A stretch of 45,976 nucleotides of DNA from contig JAHQWW010000022.1 of assembly GCA_029856365.1 (NCBI GenBank), positions 1 through 45,976 of the forward strand, in the 5' to 3' direction. The position numbers and the translations under genes were made by a program. The stretch comes from Candidatus Hodarchaeota archaeon. GTDB lineage: Archaea; Asgardarchaeota; Heimdallarchaeia; Hodarchaeales; Hodarchaeaceae. Below the pieces are notes generated by a model, which was not told the DNA's origin, did not search any database, and saw nothing but the letters and a program-made list of their open reading frames with translations. Shown piece after piece: positions 7,950 to 16,667 of this stretch. Within the stretch, counting starts at the first letter, position 1. Each line of letters starts with the position of its first letter.

Positions 7950-8077
7950 CAGAGTATCCAATATTATATATTAATAATACCTTTTCTACACTTATTTCTA
8001 ATTAGGATTTAAATATGAATACATTCCCTCAAAGATCATTAAATCGGATATTTTTATCCCTGTATTCAGTATGAATT

Positions 8078-8725
8078 TTAACTTTCAATCGAGGAACTTG
8101 TGGGTTGTTGTAATGTATTCTTGATGTCGTCCCAGCTTAACTTTTGTTGTAAAAAATCACTAATTTCACGACTGTAAAGACGTTCAGCCTCAAACTGCTT
8201 TTTGAAGTCTAAACAGGCATTTTCAGTAAATTCTGAACATTCCTTGCACAGCTTTATTTTCCTTTTACTTGTTTGTAAACGCTTCATTCTTTGAAAAACC
8301 GCCAAAAACATAATTATAAATAGAAATATTATAATTTTATCAATCCATAAAGGTTGTAACCAAAGTTCTGCTAATGCCATTCCCCAGCCAGCACCCAGAG
8401 AGATTCTAATAACGTCTTTGATTCTTCGATTATGAAAGGAATGGAGTAAACCAATCCATGCGGGGCTAATAACTCCGAGAACAATCATGAAGACTTCAAA
8501 TGGCGAAAAATTACTAAATGGATTTAACAATAAGGTTACTAATAGCGTTATCAACGCTGAACTATATGTCCATGCGCATCCTCGACAGATAAACCAACTA
8601 CCTACATGAAAAACTTCTTGTTGGTAGTCAGAGCATAATGGATGATGAGCAAAATGAAAAGGGAGTAAAATCTGAAGGTAACGTTTTAAAAAAAATAACC
8701 GGTGATTCCTTGGTAATATCTTCAC
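8078..8725 (-). CDS. DUF2085-like membrane protein
   Basis: A 215-residue membrane protein. The N-terminal part has HHPLC...GSWFICRGCAWTYSSAL (residues about 27-56), matching the DUF2085 pattern of a Cys-His region followed by a CxxC and a membrane helix. Three or four hydrophobic segments follow up to about residue 145. The last 70 residues are soluble, charged and include CKECSEF. No catalytic function is known for the family; the paired cysteines suggest metal binding. The likely start is GTG at 8725 with no strong ribosome binding site. It follows the YbjQ-type gene by 35 bases on the same strand, so the two are probably cotranscribed. Confidence 0.7.
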   Translation of the reverse strand: MKILPRNHRLFFLKRYLQILLPFHFAHHPLCSDYQQEVFHVGSWFICRGCAWTYSSALITLLVTLLLNPFSNFSPFEVFMIVLGVISPAWIGLLHSFHNRRIKDVIRISLGAGWGMALAELWLQPLWIDKIIIFLFIIMFLAVFQRMKRLQTSKRKIKLCKECSEFTENACLDFKKQFEAERLYSREISDFLQQKLSWDDIKNTLQQPTSSSIES

Positions 8726-8760
8726 AAATATGTTGTTTGATAGTATTAGTCCTCACATCC

Positions 8761-9132
8761 TCACACTTTTGGTTGGACTCTAACCGCGGTACCATAAGCG
8801 ACTATATCCGTCATTGATGCATCTTGGCCTGACCGTGAGGAGTCAAACTTCACACCAATTACACCATTACCACCTCGCTCTGCCACATCTGTGCATAAGC
8901 GATAGATGGCGTCATTCCGAGCTTCTACCGCGCTTTGTGTATATGCTGTTACTTCTCCGCCGAAACAAGCTTCACATCCTCCAATACATCTACCCCCAAG
9001 GCCTCTTGCCCTTACTGTGATCCCAAAAGCTATTCCAAGGTATTGGACAATTTCAAATCCTGGAATCTCATCAGTTGTTGATACCATAACGTTTATTGGG
9101 TCAGTTCGTTGTCTATCCATTTTATAAGCCAT
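8761..9132 (-). CDS. YbjQ family protein (UPF0145, putative heavy-metal-binding)
   Basis: A 123-residue YbjQ-type protein. Characteristic segments are VSTTDEIPGFEIVQYLGIAFG near 17-37, a glycine-rich region with GGRCIGGCEACFGGE near 46-60, ARNDAIYRL, and the GGNGVIGVKFD strand. YbjQ proteins form pentameric barrels and are described only as putative metal-binding proteins. The three cysteines in the 46-60 region are additional possible ligands not present in the basic family form. AGGTGA precedes the ATG. The gene is upstream of, and probably cotranscribed with, the DUF2085 protein. Confidence 0.88.
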   Translation of the reverse strand: MAYKMDRQRTDPINVMVSTTDEIPGFEIVQYLGIAFGITVRARGLGGRCIGGCEACFGGEVTAYTQSAVEARNDAIYRLCTDVAERGGNGVIGVKFDSSRSGQDASMTDIVAYGTAVRVQPKV

Positions 9133-9265
9133 ATTTATCTTTCACCTAACTTCTAATATATGAAGAATATGTAGAAATAATAAAAGGATTGATATTTTTA
9201 TATGTCTAGGCTTTACGGAAAATTAAACATTAAAGAAAGAGAATCAATTATCCATTAAAGAATCA

Positions 9266-10060
9266 CTAAATGGATGTACCTTCTTCTAAAGCGTATAGTG
9301 CTGCACCTAAGGCTACAAATAACTGAGGAAAAGGTGGTACAAAAACAGATCTACCTAATTCTTCTTCAAAAATCTCAACAATAGTGGGGTTGTGAGCTAT
9401 TACCCCTCCAGTCAAAACTACTTCATTTTCAAGGACATCAATCTCCATAACACGTTTAACAACAGAATGGAAAGCACCTCGAACCATATCTTCAAGCGCC
9501 GCACCTTCCCTGATACGACTCAGAATCTCAGTTGCTGCAAACACAGTACAATAGCTGCTGATTGAATTAGGATTTGAAGATTCACTTGCCAAGCTATTAA
9601 GATCGGTTGGTTGAACCCTTAATTTTAGCGCGAGTTCCTCTAAAAACATTCCAGTGCCAGCAGCGCATTTACGGTTCATTTTGAAACTGATACGCTTCCC
9701 ATCTCGCGTTTTGATGATTTTAGTATCTTGGCCACCAATATCAATAATGGAAAGTGCTTTATTTGGATAATAAAACTGCGCAGCTTTCGCGTTACAACTA
9801 ATCTCGGTAATTGCAGATATATTCTGGTTATCAATCACTACATTCTTTCTTCCAAATCCAGTTGCAACTATTCTTTTTATCCTAGAATCTAGATTATTGT
9901 GTTGTAGAGCTGTATGTAAGCCGTGTTCAGCAGCAATACGTAAGTTTGTTCCAGAAAAACGAATATCTGACCCATAGATATTTTTTGCTGGATCTAATAA
10001 AACCACTTTAGTGAATGATGAACCAACATCTATTCCAGCAAACAGAGAATTATGAGACAA
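9266..10060 (-). CDS. BadF/HgdC-type ATPase activator of an Fe-S dehydratase/reductase
   Basis: A 264-residue ASKHA ATPase that, in this family, passes single low-potential electrons with ATP hydrolysis to a partner Fe-S protein. Motifs: GIDVGSSFTK at 9-18 (phosphate loop), IDIGGQDTK (phosphate-2), KCAAGTGMFLEE and SSYCTVFAATE giving the two interface [4Fe-4S] cysteines, and LTGGVIAHN. At 264 residues it matches the short homodimeric activators (HgdC, DCCP reductase, E. coli YjiL). The start is TTG with GGAGAAAAG upstream. It lies 100 bases downstream of the HgdB-like gene, its obvious partner. It is distinct from the BzdQ-like ATPase at 123-1007, so the genome has at least two such electron-injection systems. 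Confidence 0.87.
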   Translation of the reverse strand: MSHNSLFAGIDVGSSFTKVVLLDPAKNIYGSDIRFSGTNLRIAAEHGLHTALQHNNLDSRIKRIVATGFGRKNVVIDNQNISAITEISCNAKAAQFYYPNKALSIIDIGGQDTKIIKTRDGKRISFKMNRKCAAGTGMFLEELALKLRVQPTDLNSLASESSNPNSISSYCTVFAATEILSRIREGAALEDMVRGAFHSVVKRVMEIDVLENEVVLTGGVIAHNPTIVEIFEEELGRSVFVPPFPQLFVALGAALYALEEGTSI

Positions 10061-10160
10061 ATTCTTTTCTCCATTTCAATATGTATCACTGTTGATAATT
10101 AGGATATTTCTAGTGAATCTTATAAATTCTCTGTCGAGCTAGATTATATAGGCCTTTCTA

Positions 10161-11387
10161 TCAAATACCAGCTAGCTGTTCAATGAATGCTTCAATGTTT
10201 GTCTTAGTCTGTTCTTCGCTATAAACATTCAAGTCATTAAGATCAGCATCGATCACTAAATTTGGCACTTCTGTTTGTTCTTCAATACGTTTGGGCATAC
10301 CATAACTTGTGTTCGAATTATAAGGACAGGTACGAGCATTATGAAAGATTATGCCATCAATTTGATATTTTTTAGTCATTTCTTGTAAATACTTCTCTTT
10401 ACTTGATTCTGATCGATTGATGAACAATCCTGTGTACGCTTTGGCCATGCTTGAGAAAGGTACTTGAGGATTTAAATCACTAAATATCCAGCTATTGCAG
10501 TAGGTCGAAGCTACTACACACGCTCGTAATTCTAGGAATTGTTCTGAATTTACTCTTAATTTTCCCCATATAGGCATTCCATCCCAATATAAGCGATATT
10601 TCTCATTCTCTACCGCTGCGACTCCATTCTCTACTCGCTCTTCTAGTTCTTGAGATAATAACCGATAATAGTCCACTGAAATTTGTTCCCCTCTCAATAC
10701 AACAGCTGGAAGCATATGAATGCATCCATCAAAGAATGTGAAAGGTGAAGGAACTACTATTGCTGTTTCCAAAACCTCAGTCCATAAATTAGATGTTTCC
10801 AGAGAAAGGTGAACAGTTTCTTCTAGTTTCTTTTTCTCAAAGTCATTTCCAGAGATTTTTTCTAATGAATCAGACATTTGTTTTAATTGTTCTTCTACAT
10901 AATTAATGTGACTCTGATTGATCTCCTCAATGTTTTTCGGTGAATGAATCCCTAATAATGGTACATTAAAAGTTCGAGCATAGAACGCAAACCATTCTTG
11001 TATATCTCTACATTGATTGGTATTATATACGAGTACATCAGGTTTGGGTACTTCTTCTACCCTATAAGCCTTAGTCAATGGTGTTTCTTTCATTAAAAAA
11101 GCGCCAATGTCACTTGTAAGGTATGAACAGATTTCTGGAGAATACCCCTGTGCTACAGCCACTGGTATATATTTATTAGCGATACGACTAGAACCAAGCA
11201 TGGCTGTATGATTTTCTGGATAATATACTTTAAAATCAAAGGCTAATAAGAGCTCTGCGGGTCCAACACTAGAACACCAAGCCACTTTTTGAAAAGGATC
11301 TTTCGATGCGCGATCTAATTTCTGGTAGTAATCAGTGGCGACATTCCTCAGTTCTTCTACAGCATGAATGGGCTTCCGTTTACTCAA
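10161..11387 (-). CDS. HgdB/BcrC-fold Fe-S protein, single subunit (2-hydroxyacyl-CoA dehydratase family, DCCP-like)
   Basis: A 408-residue member of the 2-hydroxyglutaryl-CoA dehydratase D-component / benzoyl-CoA reductase superfamily. Family signs are AWCSSVGPAELLLAFDF near 36-52, TNQCRDIQEWFA near 123-134, and a C-terminal DGIIFHNARTCPYNSN. Seven cysteines are present (38, 87, 126, 222, 290, 297, 354), enough for a cluster-binding site. True dehydratases and reductases use two different subunits; here only one is encoded, immediately followed by a short ATPase activator. This matches double-cubane-cluster proteins (DCCP with DCCP-R; E. coli YjiM/YjiL), homodimers carrying an [8Fe-9S] cluster. 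The start is TTG with a weak site. The physiological substrate of this family branch is unknown; the DCCP assignment is inference. Confidence 0.8.
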   Translation of the reverse strand: MSKRKPIHAVEELRNVATDYYQKLDRASKDPFQKVAWCSSVGPAELLLAFDFKVYYPENHTAMLGSSRIANKYIPVAVAQGYSPEICSYLTSDIGAFLMKETPLTKAYRVEEVPKPDVLVYNTNQCRDIQEWFAFYARTFNVPLLGIHSPKNIEEINQSHINYVEEQLKQMSDSLEKISGNDFEKKKLEETVHLSLETSNLWTEVLETAIVVPSPFTFFDGCIHMLPAVVLRGEQISVDYYRLLSQELEERVENGVAAVENEKYRLYWDGMPIWGKLRVNSEQFLELRACVVASTYCNSWIFSDLNPQVPFSSMAKAYTGLFINRSESSKEKYLQEMTKKYQIDGIIFHNARTCPYNSNTSYGMPKRIEEQTEVPNLVIDADLNDLNVYSEEQTKTNIEAFIEQLAGI

Positions 11388-11409
11388 TTGAATTTTCCAA
11401 TCCTTTTAC

Positions 11410-12876
11410 TTATGACATTAATGGTTGCCTGAGTTGTTGCCCGAAAAGGAGAATATCATCAACCTTCATCGTTTGAATTAGGTTTGTTGCTGCTGGAAAA
11501 CCTAAGAGACTACCGCCAATGATAAGTACCTGATCTTCAGGGTTCAGTAGGCCTCTCTCGTTTGCTTCTTTAGCTAACAAGTATTTTAGTTTGTTCGATG
11601 AATTCGTTACTTCAACTTGTATTGGGCATACACCCCAAACTAGACTTAATTGGCGCTTGGTTGATGGATAGGGAGTACCTGCTATAATAGGAGTTTTTGG
11701 TCTATATTTTGCTACAAGTCTTGCCGTTGAACCTCTTCTTGTATTTGTAAGAATGGCTTTGATATTCAAATGTTCTTCTTTACTTATTATATAGACTCCC
11801 CGCCCAAATACTTCGGTTATTGAAGGTTGTTTGATACCATAACCGATTGGACGCATAAATCCATGATCTTCTGCAGCTTTAGCTATTTTCTCCATATATT
11901 TAACAGCTTCAACTGGAAATTTTCCTACAGCAGTTTCTCCAGATAACATGACCGCGTCAGCTCCATCCAGAATCGCATTGCTCACATCTGATGCTTCAGC
12001 TCGGGTGGGACGAGGATTATTAATCATTGAATCTAACATCTGAGTTGCTACAATAACGGGTTTACCAACGCGATTACATTTAGAAATCAGATCCTTTTGA
12101 ACAATAGGCACCTGCTCTGTGGGTATTTCTATCCCTAGATCTCCTCGTGCAACCATAATAGCATCTGACACTTCTAAAATTTCATCAAAATTCTTTAAGG
12201 CATCACGATGTTCAATTTTACTAATAATTCCAATAGGAGAATGTGCTTCGTCTAATAGCTTACGTATTTTTAGAAGATCCTCTTTTCTACGAACAAAAGA
12301 CGCTGCTAGAAAATCAATTTCAAGCTTTCTCATGACATATTTCACGTCTTGTAAATCTTTTTCAAGAGGAAAATACAATGATAGAGGTACATCTGGAGCA
12401 TTTATTCCCTTTCTTGATTTTAAAGGACCTCCATTCAAAACTTTGCAAATTAACTCAGATCCAGCTTTTTCAACTATTCTCAGAAGAAGTAATCCGTCAT
12501 CAATGGCAAGATGATTTCCAACTTCCGCATCTGCCACAAGAGGGGGGTAATTTGTGGAACAAGTTTCTGAATTGCCTTCTAACCCTATTTCTGAGGTAAT
12601 TCTGAACTCTTGCCCTGTTTTAATTATTGTTCCTTCTTCTACTTCCCCAGTGCGTATTTTTGGGCCACATAAATCAACCAAGACAGCTAGATCATCGCTA
12701 ATATCTTTAATGAGTTCAAAACGAGCTTTATGATCTACATAAGCCCCATGACTGAAATTGAGGCGACAAACGTCCATTCCTGCTTTAACTAACTTTTTAA
12801 ATACAGAAGGATCCTCTGATGCTGGTCCAATTGTACAAACAATTTTTGTCTTTGTAATCACTCTTCTAAACCCCAT
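11410..12876 (-). CDS. pyk: Pyruvate kinase
   Basis: A 488-residue cytosolic glycolytic enzyme converting phosphoenolpyruvate and ADP to pyruvate and ATP. Clear motifs are TKIVCTIGPAS at the N-terminus, RLNFSHG, the active-site signature around IISKIEHRDAL (catalytic Lys), MVARGDLGIE, and ATQMLDSMI...PTRAEASDVSNAILDGADAVMLSGETAVGKFP. The B domain (about 70-165) and the C-terminal domain with SLVWGVCP and QVLIIGGSL are full length. The start ATG follows no strong ribosome binding site. It is the first gene of a minus-strand run, with the HgdB-like gene only 22 bases downstream, a setting that ties that redox protein to central carbon metabolism or reflects simple cotranscription. Confidence 0.96.
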   Translation of the reverse strand: MGFRRVITKTKIVCTIGPASEDPSVFKKLVKAGMDVCRLNFSHGAYVDHKARFELIKDISDDLAVLVDLCGPKIRTGEVEEGTIIKTGQEFRITSEIGLEGNSETCSTNYPPLVADAEVGNHLAIDDGLLLLRIVEKAGSELICKVLNGGPLKSRKGINAPDVPLSLYFPLEKDLQDVKYVMRKLEIDFLAASFVRRKEDLLKIRKLLDEAHSPIGIISKIEHRDALKNFDEILEVSDAIMVARGDLGIEIPTEQVPIVQKDLISKCNRVGKPVIVATQMLDSMINNPRPTRAEASDVSNAILDGADAVMLSGETAVGKFPVEAVKYMEKIAKAAEDHGFMRPIGYGIKQPSITEVFGRGVYIISKEEHLNIKAILTNTRRGSTARLVAKYRPKTPIIAGTPYPSTKRQLSLVWGVCPIQVEVTNSSNKLKYLLAKEANERGLLNPEDQVLIIGGSLLGFPAATNLIQTMKVDDILLFGQQLRQPLMS

Positions 12877-13033
12877 AACTTGGTGTTCTATCTTGAAACT
12901 AACTATTCATAATTATGACAATATGGTCCTTTTCTTTTTTTTTCTTTTTAAAATATTATCGACTTTTAATGATTATGATAATTTTAATCGCTTTATTTGC
13001 CTTTTATCAACGAAAATTACGAGTTCTTTATTG

Positions 13034-13564
13034 TTAACGATTATTAAGGAGCTTTAAGCTATTGTGATAACGTTTAGGCAACGTTTGATAAAGTTTGGTT
13101 GCGTTTATGCTATATTTTTTTTGATTGTCTGTAACTTTCCCTATAATTTTTCCTGGAACACCGAGTACAAGACTATTGGGTTCAACAACTTTGTTTTGGG
13201 GAACAATACAACCACTACCGATTATACAACCGTTTCCAATCTTGACCCAATTCATTATTACCGCATTTTTACCTACTAATACATGTTTTCCTAATTCTGC
13301 TTGATGTACTATAGCACCGTGCCCAATATGACAATCTTCACCTAAAATTGTCCCTTCATCAGGGATTGAGTGAATAACACAGTTATCCTGAATATTGGAA
13401 CCGTCCCTAATTTTAATGTATCCCCAGTCTCCACGTAAAACAGCATTGGGGCCAATGAAGCAATTCTCCCCAATAGTTACAGCACCGATAACTTCCGCAG
13501 AAGGGAATAAAAACGCGGTTTTTGCAATTTTGGGCTGTTTTCCTTCGAATTCATATAGAGCCAT
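13034..13564 (-). CDS. Gamma-carbonic anhydrase-like hexapeptide-repeat protein
   Basis: A left-handed beta-helix protein of 176 residues built from hexapeptide repeats (ENCFIGPNAVLRGD, ANIQD-like turns). It starts, as family members typically do, with MALYEFEGKQPKI; that ATG (13564) is preferred over a GTG four codons upstream. The three histidines expected for the gamma-class metal site are visible in NCVIHSI and in CHIGHGAIVH, so a zinc or iron site is plausible. Relatives include gamma-carbonic anhydrases and the PaaY/CaiE thioesterase-type proteins found near acyl-CoA metabolism genes. The gene next door on the opposite strand is an enoyl-CoA hydratase, which slightly favours a PaaY-like role, but the sequence alone does not decide. 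Confidence 0.87.
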   Translation of the reverse strand: MALYEFEGKQPKIAKTAFLFPSAEVIGAVTIGENCFIGPNAVLRGDWGYIKIRDGSNIQDNCVIHSIPDEGTILGEDCHIGHGAIVHQAELGKHVLVGKNAVIMNWVKIGNGCIIGSGCIVPQNKVVEPNSLVLGVPGKIIGKVTDNQKKYSINATKLYQTLPKRYHNSLKLLNNR

Positions 13565-13721
13565 TTTTTTTTCCACTCAATTTAAACAGAATATATCAGG
13601 TTCTTAGAAATGATTAGAAAATAATTAAATTTCTGCTGAAACCTGATGATTTATGCAAAAATATTTGAACATTTATGTTAAGACGCTTGTTACAACTCAG
13701 AATCATTTGTAGGGAAAAATC

Positions 13722-14489
13722 ATGTTTAAAAATCTAACTTATGAAGTGACTGAAGGAATTGCTATTATTACCTTTACTCGAGAGAAGGCCCTTAATGCTC
13801 TCAATACAGAGACTATAAAAGAATTAAATCAAGCTATTGAAAAGGTAAAGACCGAAAATGTTCGTGTTCTAGTTTTCAAAGGATCAGGAAGAGCCTTTAT
13901 TGCTGGTGCTGACATAAATGAATTTCGAGGAAAAACAGCTGCTCAAATTAAATCATTTTCATTAAGATTGCAGAGAGCTTTAAACAATATTGAGCTCCTT
14001 GAGATTCCTGTGATCGCATCCATCAATGGGTTTTGCTTAGGAGGAGGTTGTGAATTAGCCATGGCATGTGACTTAAGAATTGCTTCAACCAAGGCACTTT
14101 TTGGTCAGCCTGAGATAAAGTTGGGCATTATTCCAGGTGCAGGTGGAACACAACGCCTCCCACGATTAGTTGGTAAGACTGTGGCTAAAGAAATGATTTT
14201 TCTTGGAGACAACATTGATTCTGATAGAGCTTTCGCCATTGGCCTTGTCAATGAAGTAGTTAGCCCTGAGGATCTAGATACAACAGTGACTAAACTAGCT
14301 CAAAAACTAGCTCGCGGTCCAAGTTTTGCCTTATCACAGGCAAAGGAAGCTATCGATCGTGGAATAGAAATAGCTTTGCTTGATGCCATACAAATGGAAG
14401 CAAATATTTTCTCACTTTGTTTTTCTCATGAGGATATGGAAGAAGGAGTTTCAGCGTTCTTGGAGAAAAGAAAAGCTCAATTCAAATAA
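13722..14489 (+). CDS. Enoyl-CoA hydratase (crotonase family)
   Basis: A 255-residue crotonase. It has the AFIAGADINEF oxyanion-hole segment, GFCLGGGCELAMACD with the first catalytic Glu, and FGQPEIKLGIIPGAGGTQRL with the second catalytic Glu, so both acids of true enoyl-CoA hydratases are present. The C-terminal helices (LSQAKEAIDRG, EDMEEGVSAFLEKRKAQF) complete the family pattern. It hydrates trans-2-enoyl-CoA to 3-hydroxyacyl-CoA in beta-oxidation or related ring-product degradation. GGGAAAAA lies before the ATG. The neighbours are a PaaY-like protein, an SDR and an acyl-CoA synthetase alpha-like gene, consistent with acyl-CoA turnover. Chain-length preference cannot be read from the sequence. 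Confidence 0.93.
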   Translation: MFKNLTYEVTEGIAIITFTREKALNALNTETIKELNQAIEKVKTENVRVLVFKGSGRAFIAGADINEFRGKTAAQIKSFSLRLQRALNNIELLEIPVIASINGFCLGGGCELAMACDLRIASTKALFGQPEIKLGIIPGAGGTQRLPRLVGKTVAKEMIFLGDNIDSDRAFAIGLVNEVVSPEDLDTTVTKLAQKLARGPSFALSQAKEAIDRGIEIALLDAIQMEANIFSLCFSHEDMEEGVSAFLEKRKAQFK

Positions 14490-14507
14490 TCTCATTTTCT
14501 TTTTTCT

Positions 14508-15296
14508 TTATAAAAGGGATTTAACAAGACCTCCATCGATCTGAATAGCTGTTCCTGTTAAGTGACTGGCTCTTTCAGACGCGAGGAATACAACCACATT
14601 TGCAAATTCTTCGGGGGTTGCTATCCGTCCTAAAACATTCAATTTTGCCCATTTTTGGATCATTTCTTCTGGTTTTAACCCCTGTTCAGCTGATAAATCT
14701 AAAGCAAGTTGATTAACTCGTTGTGTTTGCGTATATCCAGGGCAAACTATATTCACGAGTATATTATTTTTTCCAAATTCGTTACTTAAACTCTTTGCTA
14801 ATCCAGCAACCCCCGCTCGAGCAACGTTTGAAAGAATAAGTCCTTCTATAGGTTGTTTTACAGAGACACTAGTAATCATGATAATTCGGCCAAGGTTTTG
14901 GTTTACCATGTATGGAATAACCTCTTTGCATAAATAAATCGTACTCATAAGGTTTAAGTCAATTGCCAAATTCCAATCCTCTATTGAAAAATCCAAAAAT
15001 CCCCCTGATGGAGGACCTCCACAATTAGTAACCAAGATGTCAATCTTCCCGAAATGTTTAATACTCTTAGAAACTAGGTTTTTTACTTGTGAATAATTCG
15101 TGAGGTCTGTAGGAATAGCAAGACATCTTCCATTCATTTTTTGAATTTCTTGGTATACCAATTTTAGTTTATCTGAGTCTCTTGAACAGATAATAATATT
15201 AGCACCCTCTTCTGCTAATCCTATGGCAACAGCTTTTCCCAATCCTGTACTGGAAGCAGCTACTAGAGCAACTTTTTCATTTAGCTCAAAATCCAT
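14508..15296 (-). CDS. SDR-family oxidoreductase, BKR-like subgroup lacking the usual Tyr-x3-Lys
   Basis: A 262-residue short-chain dehydrogenase. The cofactor region is VALVAASSTGLGKAVAIGLAEEG near 9-31, where AASSTGLG departs from the usual TGxxxGIG, and VTNCGGPP replaces NNAG. At the catalytic position the protein reads LILSNVARAGVAGLAKSL, so the usual Tyr-x3-Lys pair is replaced (Leu and Ser-Asn). This is the pattern of the BKR-like SDR subgroup, whose members lack a perfect catalytic tetrad. The start is placed at ATG 15296 because GAGGA lies six bases upstream; an ATG 13 codons earlier is less likely. Ketoacyl reductase activity is uncertain. It is convergent with the enoyl-CoA hydratase. 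Confidence 0.85.
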   Translation of the reverse strand: MDFELNEKVALVAASSTGLGKAVAIGLAEEGANIIICSRDSDKLKLVYQEIQKMNGRCLAIPTDLTNYSQVKNLVSKSIKHFGKIDILVTNCGGPPSGGFLDFSIEDWNLAIDLNLMSTIYLCKEVIPYMVNQNLGRIIMITSVSVKQPIEGLILSNVARAGVAGLAKSLSNEFGKNNILVNIVCPGYTQTQRVNQLALDLSAEQGLKPEEMIQKWAKLNVLGRIATPEEFANVVVFLASERASHLTGTAIQIDGGLVKSLL

Positions 15297-15404
15297 TCTT
15301 ATTCCTCTGTTTGGGGGGTTAAGTGTACTTTGCAAAATTTATTCTGAAATTTTTGGGTGCTTATATAATATAACTCTGAGAGTGTATAGTGAAAGTGAGA
15401 CAAG

Positions 15405-16016
15405 ATGAATCAGAAGAAAAATAAACTCAAACAACAATCGATTCATGATTACTTAGAGTTAGGCCATCGGATCTGGTTTTTGGAGTTTGAAATTGGCGAT
15501 TTTGGAGTGTCAATTGCCAATCTTTTGGAACTTCCACAGGAAATATATGATTCAAGAAAAAAATCCTTTTTTTGGGTATTTATGAAATCATTTCTCCAAG
15601 ACTGTGAAATTAGCTTCATATTTCGAAAATGGAATCCAATAGACCCAAATTTTGATACAATCGACCTCGCACTCATTGGTTCTTGGGAAACTAAAAAATT
15701 GGCCATTCCATTGTGGATTTGGAAAGATCTGCTTCTAGGTTTTGAAGTCATTCCAGCTGATTGCTTTCAAATTCTTGATTCAGAGACCTTAATTTGGAGT
15801 CAAAATATTAGTATGTCTATAGAGCAGAGTAATTCCTCTAGGAATACTACATCAAGCCAAATCGTGTTCACTGATGATTTTTTCCAAGGTCAAAAGATTT
15901 ATTTTAAACTTGAAAAAAATCATATTAAAATAACCCGTTATTTCAATAAAGTAGAGTTTTTTGATCGAATCGCACGAACTAAAATTCCAGAAATCGATGA
16001 ATCTGATTATAAGTAA
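15405..16016 (+). CDS. Uncharacterised soluble protein
   Basis: A 203-residue protein that matches no family I recognise. It is rich in Trp and Phe (HRIWFLEFEIGDFG, KKSFFWVFMKSFLQDC, PLWIWKDLLLGFEVIP) with no membrane segment and no signal peptide. The pattern suggests an alpha/beta core over residues 20-130, a Ser/Asn-rich linker near 140-150, and a short beta-rich end. Only two or three cysteines are present, not arranged as a metal site. GTGAGA lies just before the ATG. It is divergent from the SDR gene and convergent with the dCTP deaminase-like gene, so probably a single-gene unit. Confidence 0.6.
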   Translation: MNQKKNKLKQQSIHDYLELGHRIWFLEFEIGDFGVSIANLLELPQEIYDSRKKSFFWVFMKSFLQDCEISFIFRKWNPIDPNFDTIDLALIGSWETKKLAIPLWIWKDLLLGFEVIPADCFQILDSETLIWSQNISMSIEQSNSSRNTTSSQIVFTDDFFQGQKIYFKLEKNHIKITRYFNKVEFFDRIARTKIPEIDESDYK

Positions 16017-16051
16017 TTTTCCCCTAATCTAATAGGGCACCGTTTCCATAT

Positions 16052-16546
16052 TTAATCTAATATAAGAGTGAGTGCTGTAGAGATTCGAGCGTTCTCTTTA
16101 ATTCGTACACCTTGACTATTAACACTTAACAATCCTTGGATTGATTGAGAATTCTTAGAAGGATCAACGATAAAAGAAGGATGGAAACATCCTGTGCTAA
16201 GAAGACGCTTATGAGGATAAACAATAGCTAGGCATTCATTTTCAGAGAAATTCTCATTATACTCTACAATATACATTCCGGTTGAAAGCGTCCACCATCC
16301 ATACTTTGGATCATCTTCGATTTTTGGTCGTAGAGGTTCCAGATCAACAGGTTGATATTCACTTCCTCCAAAATCTAGTGCACCTTGCTTTTCGAAAGTA
16401 TAAATTGTTTTTACTGTAAGATCAAGAGAAACACCTTCCAATTGCTTAGGAGCATAGATAAAGTTTTTCCAAATTTCTTCTAACTCTTTACTTTTTAAGA
16501 ATCGCACTATCATCCACTCATTGAAAAGTAAATATTTCATAATCAT
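16052..16546 (-). CDS. dCTP deaminase/dUTPase-superfamily protein, divergent
   Basis: A 164-residue protein with the fold pattern of dCTP deaminases and dUTPases. GVSLDLTVKTIYTF near 38-51 corresponds to the conserved S-x-D-(V/L)-T-(L/V) strand, WWTLSTGMYIVEYNENFS near 85-102 to the substrate-strand region, and FHPSFIVDPS near 120-129 to the DxG-type turn. The central SSLGR-type phosphate motif of active enzymes is replaced by KRLLSTG, so nucleotide hydrolysis or deamination is uncertain. A later ATG (12 codons in) would give a start more like other members. It could act on deoxynucleotides or be a regulatory homologue. Medium confidence in the superfamily, low in activity. Confidence 0.6.
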   Translation of the reverse strand: MIMKYLLFNEWMIVRFLKSKELEEIWKNFIYAPKQLEGVSLDLTVKTIYTFEKQGALDFGGSEYQPVDLEPLRPKIEDDPKYGWWTLSTGMYIVEYNENFSENECLAIVYPHKRLLSTGCFHPSFIVDPSKNSQSIQGLLSVNSQGVRIKENARISTALTLILD

Positions 16547-16667
16547 AAAAGCCTTTTTCTTTAAAGAATCTTTATATGTTGTAGCCTGGTCCTTTGGAAT
16601 GTATTTCTGCGAGAACTAAAAGTAGACTCGGGCATGTTTCGGTCAATAATCACATGGATGATGTTCA

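Noticed and set aside
9266..11387. Calling the activator and HgdB-like genes a 2-hydroxyglutaryl-CoA dehydratase
   Set aside because: Only one catalytic-type subunit is encoded, whereas that enzyme needs two; a DCCP-like pair fits better, though unproven.
12758..13057. Plus-strand 99-codon frame over the start of pyruvate kinase
   Set aside because: Mostly antisense to pyruvate kinase and an A/T-rich spacer; Phe/Leu runs come from T tracts.
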